64,000 nt of DNA, from positions 62,001 to 126,000 of the forward strand of contig NZ_JAHKPD010000014.1 of assembly GCF_018860245.1 (NCBI RefSeq), given 5' to 3'. Positions 35,254 to 44,215 of this stretch are shown in pieces (position 1 is the stretch's first letter; each line of letters opens with the position of its first letter). The DNA is from Pseudotamlana agarivorans. GTDB lineage: Bacteria > Bacteroidota > Bacteroidia > Flavobacteriales > Flavobacteriaceae. A program made the position numbers and the translations under genes. The notes under the pieces are model-generated. The model made no database searches and was not told where the DNA came from. It saw only the letters and a program-made list of their open reading frames with translations.

Positions 35254-36093
35254 TTATTTCTTGCCTTTATACAGTGCATTTAGGACCAAGGCTGTAATAA
35301 TCATAGCAATACCTAACAAACTCCACAGAGTATAAACTTCACCGAATATAAAAGCCCCAAATAATACAGTAAAAATTACTTCTAAATATTTTAAAGGCGC
35401 CACTTGATTAGTTGCTGCGATTTGAAAAGCCTTTGTCATATATACTTGTCCAAAATAACCAAAAACACCTAAAGCTAATAGCATTAACCATTCCACACCT
35501 ATTGGAGTTGTCCAATTAAAAATAGCGACTAGCCCTCCCGTAATAGTTGATATCACCATAAAATAATTAACGACCACTACAGGGTGATCTGCTTTTCCAA
35601 TTTTACTTATCACAACATAAACTAGCCCACTAAAAATAGCAGAAATTAAAATTAATATAAGTCCGTAACTATCTAAAGACGTATCAAAACCTTTTAAAAT
35701 AATAACACCTATAAACGCAGCAACAAAAAATAACCATTGTATAGGTTTAACCGTTTCTTTAAGTATTAAAACCGCAAAAACAGCAGCGAAAATCGGAGCC
35801 ATATATCGTAGTGAAACCGCCGTGCCGATAGGTAAATATTTGGTAGACATAAAAAATAAAGCCATTGAAGTGACACCAACTAAACCTCTTAATACTAGTA
35901 GTTTTCTTTTATTTCCTAAAATTGGAATTTTATTTTTGATAAGAAATCCGAATGTAAAAAACAAGGAACTTATAGATCGAAAAAAAACAATTTGAAAAGC
36001 ATCAAAATGGGCTAAATATTTTACGATACCATTCATACAGGTGAAAGCTAATGTACTAATTAGCATAAATTGTAATGCTTTTTTAACGTCCAA
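35254..36093 (-). CDS. EamA-family transporter (second of an overlapping pair)
   Basis: 279 residues with ten hydrophobic helices in two EamA repeats. The first has YLPIGTAVSLRYMAPIFAAVFA and the second QVAPLKYLEVIFTVLFGAFIFGE (each cited in part), the conserved helix 3-4 and 8-9 regions. The start overlaps the end of the previous EamA gene by 11 bp. Two DMT proteins translated together may work as a heteromeric pair or act on related metabolites; the substrate is unknown. Confidence 0.85.
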   Translation of the reverse strand: MDVKKALQFMLISTLAFTCMNGIVKYLAHFDAFQIVFFRSISSLFFTFGFLIKNKIPILGNKRKLLVLRGLVGVTSMALFFMSTKYLPIGTAVSLRYMAPIFAAVFAVLILKETVKPIQWLFFVAAFIGVIILKGFDTSLDSYGLILILISAIFSGLVYVVISKIGKADHPVVVVNYFMVISTITGGLVAIFNWTTPIGVEWLMLLALGVFGYFGQVYMTKAFQIAATNQVAPLKYLEVIFTVLFGAFIFGEVYTLWSLLGIAMIITALVLNALYKGKK

Positions 36094-36997
36094 TTGATCT
36101 AAATTTAAATTTACGGTTAGAGTTTATAAAATATACACCAGTTAAAAGAATAACTGCTGCACATATTGATTGCATTGAAATATGTTCATCTAAAATCCAC
36201 CAACCTAATATCAGGGCTATTATAGGATTCACATAAGTAGACGTAGCCACTTTTTCTGGAGACACTGTTTTTAGGAGGTAATTAAATGCGGTAAAGGCGA
36301 TAAGGCTTCCAAACAAAATTAAGCCTAACATGGCCCATTGTACTTCTTTTGGCCAGATTGTCGGGACCGACCAGGGCTCGTTCAAAACAAGACTTATTAC
36401 CCCTAGAAAGACTCCCCCTAGCAACATTTGATACCCTGTATTCACAAAATGGTTGCTTGGTAAATCTGCCTTACCCACAAAAATACTAGCATAAGACCAA
36501 CTAATCATGCAACACAAAATAGTGATCATACCAATAATTTGCCCGTCCTGATTTAATAGTTCTTTTTGACCAACTAATAAAAAAATGCCTAAAAATCCTA
36601 AAATAACGCCAACATAGGACATTAACGAAATGCGTTTACCTTGAAGGATACGAAGCAGAATAAGAACAACTAGTGGTTGTGCTGATATTTCCAGTGCAGC
36701 AAAACCGCTATCTACATATTTTAGTGCCCAAACAACGACACCGTTTCCAAAGGTTAAGAACAAAAAACCAGCTATAGCCGCATTTTTTAATTGCGGCCAA
36801 CTAATTTTTAAGTTAAATTTTGAAATTTTGGCTATAATAAAAATTAAAATACTAGCCGTAACGAAACGAATTGATGCCAAAAAGAAAGGCGGCAAATTTG
36901 TTACAGCTATTTTATTAAGCAAATAAGTAGAACCCCATATAACATAAATGGCAAAAAATGCTAAAATGATAAGAATCGTTTTACGCGATGCACTCAT
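36083..36997 (-). CDS. EamA-family transporter (first of an overlapping pair)
   Basis: 304 residues with ten membrane helices. The opening IWGSTYLLNKIAVTNLPPFF and VDSGFAALEISAQPLVV (about 92-108) are typical of the RhaT/EamA group. The C-terminal YVNPIIALILGWWILDEHIS is the second EamA signature. It overlaps the next EamA gene by 11 bp, so the pair is translationally coupled. Export of amino acids or other metabolites is the usual role in the family. Confidence 0.87.
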   Translation of the reverse strand: MSASRKTILIILAFFAIYVIWGSTYLLNKIAVTNLPPFFLASIRFVTASILIFIIAKISKFNLKISWPQLKNAAIAGFLFLTFGNGVVVWALKYVDSGFAALEISAQPLVVLILLRILQGKRISLMSYVGVILGFLGIFLLVGQKELLNQDGQIIGMITILCCMISWSYASIFVGKADLPSNHFVNTGYQMLLGGVFLGVISLVLNEPWSVPTIWPKEVQWAMLGLILFGSLIAFTAFNYLLKTVSPEKVATSTYVNPIIALILGWWILDEHISMQSICAAVILLTGVYFINSNRKFKFRSIGR

Positions 36998-37045
36998 ACA
37001 ATGTTATTGGATCTTGTAGTTTGAAACTACGCTATAAGAAAAAAG

Positions 37046-37498
37046 TTAAATCTTTTTAACTCGAACAGCGTTCATTCCTTTTTGACCACGTTCTAATTCG
37101 TAAGTCACTTTATCATTTTCCTCAATAGGTTCTAATGTACCACTAACGTGAACAAAATACTTCTCTTGATTAATACTATCAATGATAAAACCAAAACCTT
37201 TAGAATGATCAAAGAAAGACACTTTTCCTTCTTTTGCTGCTGGTTCTTCTTCAATTCTGTCTTCTTTCTTAGGAATCCCTAATTCAATAGATTCAGCTTC
37301 AACCTTTTCGCGCATTGCAGGATCTGGTGGGGTGTCAGTTAAATTTCCGTTGAAATCAACGTAAGCAAATTGAATCCCTTGTGGGTTTTCTTTAGCTTCA
37401 GCTCTTCTGGCCTCTTTCTTTTTTTGCTTTTCTTCACGTTTCTTTAAACGTTTCTTTTCTTTTTCAATTTTGTTAAAGGTAACTTGCGATTTTGCCAT
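37046..37498 (-). CDS. Cold-shock-domain protein with basic N-terminal extension
   Basis: 150 residues. The N-terminal 35 are almost all Lys, Arg and Glu and form a basic helix. The last 65 (KEGKVSFFDHSKGFGFIID to MNAVRVKKI) are a cold-shock domain with RNP-1 KGFGFI and RNP-2-like YFVHVS. Such proteins bind single-stranded RNA or DNA and melt structure. The extension is longer than in CspA (about 70 residues) and is seen in Bacteroidetes relatives. The gene stands alone, 48 bp downstream in the minus direction from nothing coding, so it is probably monocistronic. Confidence 0.88.
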   Translation of the reverse strand: MAKSQVTFNKIEKEKKRLKKREEKQKKKEARRAEAKENPQGIQFAYVDFNGNLTDTPPDPAMREKVEAESIELGIPKKEDRIEEEPAAKEGKVSFFDHSKGFGFIIDSINQEKYFVHVSGTLEPIEENDKVTYELERGQKGMNAVRVKKI

Positions 37499-37601
37499 AG
37501 TTTATCTAATCGTACAGATTTAATGAGTTAATAATACTGCAAAGATAAACCTTATTTTAAGTAAGCTACAATTATTATGTGTTATAATTTGTAGTTATAC
37601 C

Positions 37602-39209
37602 CTAATCTTCGGGTGGAAAACCGTGAATTTCCTCAAAAACTTCATCAAAATTAGAACGCAAATAAGAATTGAGTTTTTTTCTATAATCCCCTTTTAACCA
37701 ATCTACGAAGTTGTAAGTACTTTTACTAATGCATTTTGTATAACGCTGAATTCTAAAATCTATATCGTCACCTAGCATTTTTGCCAAGGCTAAAGCATCG
37801 TAAACATCTTCACTATTTTCAATACATATTTTTGCATGTTGCTCAATTGAACGTTCTAAAACAACTTTTGAAGATTCTCCGTTTCGAATTGAATCAACAT
37901 ATGTTTTTTGAATGTCAAAATATACATCTTTAGATTTTCCAAATTCAGCTCGTAATTCATCTGGCATTTCATACCTGAAATTACTCTCTAAATCTTCATC
38001 ACTTAAAATAGAATCTAAATAATACGTTGGTGATTTAAAAATACGTTGCCAATCTAAATCCTCTCCCCATGGTCCAAATCTGTGGAAGTTATTCCCTAAA
38101 TCTATAACCGAGAAGGTTTTTTTATTCTTCAAAATACGAGAACCACGACCAATCATTTGGTAATAAAGCGTTAACGATTTTGTTGCTCTATTTAAAATGA
38201 TACTATCAACAGTAGGCTCATCAAACCCTGTAGTTAATATACTTACAGATGTTAAAATAGCATCTGGCGTATTTTTAAACCATTTTAATATCATGGCGCG
38301 CTCTTTTTTGCTATTTGTATTATCTAGATGCGCAACGGGATAACCCGCTCTTTTAAAAGTATCGTAAACATGCAATGATGTGTTAATACCGTTATTAAAT
38401 ATTAAGGTCTTCTTCCCTTTTGCACGTTCTTCATAAGCCTGTAAAAGCTTAGATAACATATCGTTATCGGTGTATAGGTCTTCAGATGATTTTACAGTAT
38501 AATCACCATTAGCACCTACAACTAAAGACGTTAAACCTACATTATAAGTAAACATTTCAGCTCGCGCTAAGAAACCATTATCTATTAAAGATTCAATGCT
38601 TTCACCTACAATAAGTTCATCATAATTATCGGTCATTGGCAACTCAATGCTCGAACTTAAAGGTGTTGCCGTTACTCCTAAAATAAAAGATTGACTAAAA
38701 AATTTAAAAAGTTTTGTAAATGAATTGTAATGCGCCTCATCAATAATAACTAAACCTATATCAGAAATATCAAGTTTATCATCATTTAAACGGTTGTTTA
38801 AGGTTTCAACCATGGCAACAAAACAGCTGAAATCTGCCTGATCACTTAAATCCGCTTTACTATCAACGACCTTATTATGAACACCAAATTCGGTTAAAAC
38901 TTTAGAGGTTTGTCGGCATAACTCAATACGGTGTGTCATCACTAAAACCTTTTTTTTGTGATGCTTTAAATACTGTCTAACAATTTCAGAAAAAATAACC
39001 GTTTTACCTCCACCAGTTGGTAATTGATATAACAAATGATAATCATCTGGAGACTCCTCAAAGGCGTTAAATATTTTATCTATTGCCCCTTTCTGGTAGC
39101 TGTATAAATCTTTCCCTTCCTTTCTTTCTTCTAATTCCGCTTTTGTTGCCGACATGCTAAAAATTTTATGACGTGCAAAAATAACATCTTTAGAGCGTTT
39201 ATCATGCAT
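37602..39209 (-). CDS. SF2 DEAD/DEAH-type helicase (ResIII/UvrB-like)
   Basis: 535 residues from the first ATG; an ATG at 39155 (MSATKAELEERK) is a good alternative. Motifs are Q-like YQKGAIDKIF, I LPTGGGKTVIF (about 64-74), Ia VMTHRIELCRQ, II VIIDEAHYN (DEAH), III GVTATP, V and VI YYQMIGRGSR. This is the DEAD/DEAH type III-restriction/UvrB-like helicase branch, acting on duplex DNA or RNA. The 150-residue C-terminal tail is helical and has no recognised domain. No restriction or defence genes are beside it, so a housekeeping role is more likely than restriction. Confidence 0.85.
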   Translation of the reverse strand: MHDKRSKDVIFARHKIFSMSATKAELEERKEGKDLYSYQKGAIDKIFNAFEESPDDYHLLYQLPTGGGKTVIFSEIVRQYLKHHKKKVLVMTHRIELCRQTSKVLTEFGVHNKVVDSKADLSDQADFSCFVAMVETLNNRLNDDKLDISDIGLVIIDEAHYNSFTKLFKFFSQSFILGVTATPLSSSIELPMTDNYDELIVGESIESLIDNGFLARAEMFTYNVGLTSLVVGANGDYTVKSSEDLYTDNDMLSKLLQAYEERAKGKKTLIFNNGINTSLHVYDTFKRAGYPVAHLDNTNSKKERAMILKWFKNTPDAILTSVSILTTGFDEPTVDSIILNRATKSLTLYYQMIGRGSRILKNKKTFSVIDLGNNFHRFGPWGEDLDWQRIFKSPTYYLDSILSDEDLESNFRYEMPDELRAEFGKSKDVYFDIQKTYVDSIRNGESSKVVLERSIEQHAKICIENSEDVYDALALAKMLGDDIDFRIQRYTKCISKSTYNFVDWLKGDYRKKLNSYLRSNFDEVFEEIHGFPPED

Positions 39210-39445
39210 GATTGCTCTTAAAATTATTCTAGGATTTTTTAGAATCTACTAAGCAAAAGAGTATTAAGGAATTAATTGCGTGTTTACATGAAAAAATAAT
39301 ATCTAAAAAAGCGATATATTTATAGTAAATAATAAAAAAAACGCTTTTTAGTGAAAATTATTTAACAAAAAGTCACTTTTTGCTTCTAATCATTCCAAAT
39401 TAATTAATTCACTCTATTATAGAATCTTTAAATTTACACCTTTAA

Positions 39446-41731
39446 ATGAAAACAACAATTTTTAAATTAAGCAGTGCTTTATTCTTATTTCTAAGTATGA
39501 TTACACAAACAGATGCACAAGACATTTCCGGAGCATGGAAAGGAAACATCAAACTTCAAAAAACAGAAGTTCCTATAATATTCAATATCAAAAAAGAAGA
39601 CTCAGGTCTAACGTGTACCATGGATAGCCCTACTCAGGGTGCAACAGATATCCCAATGGACGAAATTACTTTTTCAGAAAACATATTAACGATTAAACTT
39701 AAACAAGTTGGTTTAAAATATATTGGCACATATAAAAGCAAATCTTTTGAGGGGACATTATACCAAACAGGAACTGAGGATCACTCCTTAACTTTAACAA
39801 AAACGGTAAAAACACTTCCAGGGAATACTACCCTACCTTCTTCGGATGCCGAACTAGACAAATTAGAGCATTTTAGTGACGGCAATTATAAATATTCAGT
39901 TAAAGATTACTTTGCAAAACCAAAAGCGAGTTCTTTTTCTTTTTCGCCAAACGGAGCCTACCTCGCATATAAAGAGAAAGATGACGCTGCGAAAAATCAT
40001 GTTTATGTAAAAAACCTTGAAAACGATAAGGTTACTTTAGTTATTAAAGAAGAAGATGAATTAATTCGCGGTTTTGGATGGGCTAATGATAATAGATTGG
40101 TTTATATCATGGACAAAGGTGGAAATGAGAACTACCATTTATTTGCAGTAAACTTGGATGGCAGCAATCAGGTTGAATTAACACCTTTTGATGGTGTAAA
40201 AGTGAATATTCTAAATGGTTTAAAAGAAGATAAAGAACACATGATTATCTCAATGAACCAGAATAACCCTCAAATATTTGAACCTTATAAAATTAATATT
40301 GTAACAGGTGATTTGGTTCAGTTATATGAAAATGATGATGCAGAAAACCCTATTGATGGTTATGAGTTTGATAAAGATGGGAAATTAAGAGGTTTTTCAA
40401 GACTTCGTGATGGCGTAAACATCGATTTGTATTACACAACCGATGGAAAGAATTATGAAATAAAAAAGAAATTAAATTGGAAAGACAGCTTTAGTATTGC
40501 TTCATTTAATTACGCAAGTGAAAACCCAGATGATGCCTATGTAGTTTCAAATTTGGAGAGTGATAAAACAGAAATATATTTATATGATCTAAAAGAAGAT
40601 AAGGTTATTAAAAAACTATTTTCAAATGAAGATTTTGATGTTTCTGGATTAAGATTATCAAGAAAAAGAGGATATGAATTAGATTATTTTGCTTTTGAAG
40701 GTGAAAAACAAGAAATAATTCCGGTTAGTCAATATTATAAAAATCTACACAAAAAAATTACTTCAAAATTCCCTTACTATGATTATTCAATTGCAGGGGT
40801 AACAGATGATGAAGACAAATACTTAATATTCCTTCAAAGTGATAAATTGTATGGGACTTATTATTCATACGATGCCATTAAAGATGAATTCAAATTACTT
40901 TATAATTTAATGCCAAATCTTAAGGAAGAAGATATGGCGGTTATGCGTCCTATTTCATTTAAAAGTCGAGATGGTAAGCATATTCATGGATACATTACCT
41001 TACCTAAAGCAGCTATAGAGGGTAAAAAAGTGCCTGTAATTGTAAATCCGCATGGCGGACCACAAGGTATTAGAGATTCTTGGGGATTTAATCCAGAAGC
41101 GCAATTATTTGCAAGTCGTGGATATGCAACGTTACAAGTGAATTTTAGAATCTCTGGAGGCTATGGAAAGGCATTTTTAGAATCTGGTTTTAAACAAATT
41201 GGCAGAAAAGCCATGGATGATGTTGAAGATGGATTACAATTCGTAATCGATAAAGGTTGGGTAGATAAAAATAATGTAGCTATTTATGGTGGAAGTCATG
41301 GCGGTTACGCAGTTTTAAGAGGCTTAACTAAAACGCCAGACTTATATACCTGCGGTGTTGATTATGTTGGTGTTTCAAACTTATTTACATTCATGAAAAC
41401 GATTCCCCCATATTGGAAACCTTATTTAAAAATCATGAAAGAAATTTGGTATGATGAAGATGTGGCTTCAGAAAAAGTTATTATGAAAGAAGTATCGCCT
41501 GCGTATCAAATTGATAAAATAAAAAAGCCTCTATTTGTTGTACAAGGCGCGAATGACCCTAGAGTTAACATTGATGAATCTGATCAAATAGTTGAGGCTT
41601 TAAGAGCTAAAGGGAACGATGTCCCTTATATGGTTAAATACGATGAAGGACATGGTTTTCACAAAGAAGAAAACAGGTTAGACCTTTACAAGGCAATGCT
41701 TGGTTTTTATGCTAAGCACTTAAACAATTAA
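39446..41731 (+). CDS. Secreted S9-family prolyl oligopeptidase-type peptidase
   Basis: 761 residues with a signal peptide (FKLSSALFLFLSMITQTDAQ). Residues about 30-110 form a small N-terminal beta-domain, and 150-490 a beta-propeller rich in DGxxxxL repeats. The C-terminal alpha/beta-hydrolase domain has the nucleophile in GGSHGGYAVL (about 615), the Asp in QGANDPRVN (about 700) and the His in DEGHGFHKE (about 730). The SHG around the Ser differs from the usual SYGG. It removes short peptides or dipeptides in the periplasm. It is divergent from the helicase gene and ends at a terminator. Confidence 0.9.
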   Translation: MKTTIFKLSSALFLFLSMITQTDAQDISGAWKGNIKLQKTEVPIIFNIKKEDSGLTCTMDSPTQGATDIPMDEITFSENILTIKLKQVGLKYIGTYKSKSFEGTLYQTGTEDHSLTLTKTVKTLPGNTTLPSSDAELDKLEHFSDGNYKYSVKDYFAKPKASSFSFSPNGAYLAYKEKDDAAKNHVYVKNLENDKVTLVIKEEDELIRGFGWANDNRLVYIMDKGGNENYHLFAVNLDGSNQVELTPFDGVKVNILNGLKEDKEHMIISMNQNNPQIFEPYKINIVTGDLVQLYENDDAENPIDGYEFDKDGKLRGFSRLRDGVNIDLYYTTDGKNYEIKKKLNWKDSFSIASFNYASENPDDAYVVSNLESDKTEIYLYDLKEDKVIKKLFSNEDFDVSGLRLSRKRGYELDYFAFEGEKQEIIPVSQYYKNLHKKITSKFPYYDYSIAGVTDDEDKYLIFLQSDKLYGTYYSYDAIKDEFKLLYNLMPNLKEEDMAVMRPISFKSRDGKHIHGYITLPKAAIEGKKVPVIVNPHGGPQGIRDSWGFNPEAQLFASRGYATLQVNFRISGGYGKAFLESGFKQIGRKAMDDVEDGLQFVIDKGWVDKNNVAIYGGSHGGYAVLRGLTKTPDLYTCGVDYVGVSNLFTFMKTIPPYWKPYLKIMKEIWYDEDVASEKVIMKEVSPAYQIDKIKKPLFVVQGANDPRVNIDESDQIVEALRAKGNDVPYMVKYDEGHGFHKEENRLDLYKAMLGFYAKHLNN

Positions 41732-41758
41732 ATTAAAAACTCTATTTACAAATCAATG

Positions 41759-41792
41759 GCCTTATACTTCTTTAGTGTAAGGCTTTTTTTTT
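41759..41792 (+). terminator. Terminator of the S9 peptidase gene
   Basis: GCCTTATAC (41759-41767) pairs with GTGTAAGGC (41775-41783) through one wobble pair and is followed by nine T. Confidence 0.8.
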
Positions 41793-41954
41793 ATTTCAAA
41801 ATTTTTATTGTTTTGAATTAATTAAAGATATAAATGTCGATTATAACTAAAAAAAACAGTGTAAAGGTTAAAAATCAGTTAATTAAAGAATTTTATTTAA
41901 CCTTTATTTAATAAAAAAGAGACTCCTGAACCTTCAAATAATTACGTTAATGCT

Positions 41955-41962
41955 TACCTTTG
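41955..41962 (+). promoter_or_regulatory. -7 box before the 3-hydroxyisobutyrate dehydrogenase-type gene
   Basis: TACCTTTG matches TANNTTTG exactly, 31 bp before the ATG at 41994. No -33 TTTG at the expected distance was seen. Confidence 0.45.
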
Positions 41963-41993
41963 CTGCAGATTATAATAAATTTAAATAAATAAT

Positions 41994-42875
41994 ATGAAAA
42001 AACCGACAATTGGGTTTATCGGACTCGGCCTAATGGGCGCAAATATGGTTGAAAACCTTCAAAAGAGAGGTTTCGAAGTAATAGTTATGGACCTTAATAA
42101 GGACGCTGTTGAAACTGTTATTGCTCGCGGTAATGCTTCTGAAGCGGCTTCACCTAAAGAATTGGCTCAAAAGAGTGATATCATCATGTTCTGTTTAACA
42201 ACTTCTGCTGTAGTTGAAAAAATCGTTTATGGTGAAAATGGTATTCTTGAAGGCATTAAAGAAGGGGCTGTTTTAATAGACTTCGGAACATCAATTCCTG
42301 CATCTACTCGTAAGATTGGTAAAGATCTTGCTGAGAAAGGAGCTGGCATGATAGACGCTCCACTTGGTCGTACTCCTGCACACGCTAAAGATGGTTTATT
42401 AAACATTATGGCTGCTGGTGATGTTGAAACGTTTGAAAAGGTAAAACCAGTTCTTGAAGAACAAGGTGAAAACGTATTCTATTTAGGTGCTCTTGGTGCT
42501 GGACATACTACAAAATTAATAAACAATTTCATGGGAATGACTACTGTAGTAGCTATGTCTCAAGCTTTCGCTGCCGCTAAATTATCTGGTGTAGATGGAC
42601 AACAATTGTTTGATATCATGTCTGCTGGCCCTTCGAACTCACCATTCATGAAATTCTGTAAGCACTATGCTGTTGACAATGTAAGTGACTTAGGATTCTC
42701 TATTGCAAATGCTAATAAAGATTTAGGTTACTTTGTGCAAATGATGGATGATTTAGGATCTGTTTCTGATATTGCAAAAGCGACTTCTGGTAACCTTACT
42801 GCAGCTGTGAATGCTGAAATGGGTAACGGAAATGTTCCTGAAATTTTCGATTATTTCGTGAAACTTCAAAAATAA
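41994..42875 (+). CDS. 3-Hydroxyisobutyrate dehydrogenase-family NAD(P)-dependent oxidoreductase
   Basis: 293 residues of the beta-hydroxyacid dehydrogenase family. The N-terminal Rossmann motif is IGFIGLGLMGANMVENLQ (about 5-22), the substrate loop APLGRTPAHAKDG (about 118-130), and the catalytic-Lys region TTKLINNFMGM (about 172-182). Known members oxidise 3-hydroxyisobutyrate, tartronate semialdehyde or related compounds. The second helical domain is complete. It is single, convergent with leuB and separated from it by a perfect terminator. Which hydroxy acid it uses is unknown. Confidence 0.88.
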   Translation: MKKPTIGFIGLGLMGANMVENLQKRGFEVIVMDLNKDAVETVIARGNASEAASPKELAQKSDIIMFCLTTSAVVEKIVYGENGILEGIKEGAVLIDFGTSIPASTRKIGKDLAEKGAGMIDAPLGRTPAHAKDGLLNIMAAGDVETFEKVKPVLEEQGENVFYLGALGAGHTTKLINNFMGMTTVVAMSQAFAAAKLSGVDGQQLFDIMSAGPSNSPFMKFCKHYAVDNVSDLGFSIANANKDLGYFVQMMDDLGSVSDIAKATSGNLTAAVNAEMGNGNVPEIFDYFVKLQK

Positions 42876-43014
42876 GAAGCTATTTCAAAAGAAAATATTC
42901 GTCTATCTGAACTTGATTCAAATGTTCATCAGGTCTGATTATCAGATATATGATGTACTGAAAATAAACTCAGCAAGACGTCATTAAAGTACTTTTGATA
43001 GCATTTAAAAATTA

Positions 43015-43047
43015 AAAAGCCAGAATAACTTAGTTATTCTGGCTTTT
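43015..43047. terminator. Bidirectional terminator
   Basis: AAAAGCCAGAATAA (43015-43028) and TTATTCTGGCTTTT (43034-43047) form a perfect 14-bp stem with a 5-base loop, between two convergent genes. It serves both the dehydrogenase gene and the leu operon. Confidence 0.85.
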
Positions 43048-43076
43048 AATTTTATATAGAGTACTATAACTTTATA

Positions 43077-44135
43077 CTAGATATTAGAAGCTAAATAATC
43101 ACCTACTTCTTTTGTTCCGTAAGATTTACCACCATCGGCTAAATCTTCAGTAACAAACCCTTCAGCTAACGCTTTATTTACAGCATCTCTAATCGCTTTT
43201 CCTTCTTCTGGTAAGTTAAACGCTGTTTCAAACATCATAGCAGCAGATAATACTGTTGCCATTGGGTTAGCAATATTTAACCCTGTTGCTTGTGGATAAG
43301 ACCCGTGAATTGGCTCAAATAAAGCAATATCAGACCCCATAGATGCCGATGGCATTAACCCCATAGATCCTGAAATCACAGAAGCTTCATCAGTTAAAAT
43401 ATCACCAAATAAATTTTCAGTAATTAACACATCGTAGCTATTTGGCCATTGTACCAAACGCATCGCTACAGCATCAACAAACTCATAACTAACTTCAACT
43501 TCTGGATAATCCTTTTCCATAGCTTGAACGGTTTCTCTCCATAAACGAGATGTTTCTAATACGTTAGCTTTATCAACACAACATAGTTTTTTAGAACGGG
43601 TCATGGCCAATTCAAAACCTTTTTTAGCTAAACGTTGTACTTCAGCTCTTGTGTAAACACAATTATCATAAGCTGTTTCTCCTCCATCTCTTCTACCCTT
43701 TTCACCAAAATAAATACCTCCGGTTAGCTCTCTTAAGAAAACTAAATCTGTACCTTCAATTCGCTCTTGTTTTAAAGGTGATTTATCTAATAAAGATGGG
43801 AAAGTAAAAGTAGGACGAACGTTAGCAAATAAACCTAATTTTTTACGCATTTTAAGTAAACCTTGTTCTGGTCTTACCGGTGCAGAAGGATCGTTATCGT
43901 ATTTTGGGTGCCCAATAGCTCCAAATAAAACGGCATCTGAAGCAGCACAAATATCATGCGTTGCATCTGGATAAGGCTCACCAACTGCATCAATTGCAGC
44001 AGCACCTGTTAAAGCAGGTTGCCATGTAATTTCATGTCCGAATTTCTTTGCTACAGCATCACTTACTTTTACTGCTTGATCAATAACTTCTGGTCCTATT
44101 CCGTCTCCGGCTAAAAGCGCTATATTAAATTTCAT
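43077..44135 (-). CDS. leuB: 3-Isopropylmalate dehydrogenase
   Basis: 352 residues, full length. It has the isocitrate/isopropylmalate dehydrogenase motifs: LAGDGIGPEV (about 8-17), the substrate and metal-binding region LRELTGGIYFGEKGRR (about 129-144), and the metal Asp region NLFGDILTDEASVISGSMGLMPSAS. It oxidatively decarboxylates 3-isopropylmalate to 2-ketoisocaproate with NAD, the third step of leucine synthesis. It is the last gene of a leuC-leuD-leuA-type-leuB operon. Confidence 0.95.
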   Translation of the reverse strand: MKFNIALLAGDGIGPEVIDQAVKVSDAVAKKFGHEITWQPALTGAAAIDAVGEPYPDATHDICAASDAVLFGAIGHPKYDNDPSAPVRPEQGLLKMRKKLGLFANVRPTFTFPSLLDKSPLKQERIEGTDLVFLRELTGGIYFGEKGRRDGGETAYDNCVYTRAEVQRLAKKGFELAMTRSKKLCCVDKANVLETSRLWRETVQAMEKDYPEVEVSYEFVDAVAMRLVQWPNSYDVLITENLFGDILTDEASVISGSMGLMPSASMGSDIALFEPIHGSYPQATGLNIANPMATVLSAAMMFETAFNLPEEGKAIRDAVNKALAEGFVTEDLADGGKSYGTKEVGDYLASNI

Positions 44136-44215
44136 TTTTTATTAATTTTAATCTTTGTTTTATTATATATGAATACCATTTACTTCAGTTAGAAACTTAA
44201 GTATTTGGTTATTTT

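Noticed and set aside
37602-39209. Helicase as part of a restriction or defence system
   Set aside because: Neighbours are a cold-shock protein and an S9 peptidase; no nuclease or methylase lies nearby.
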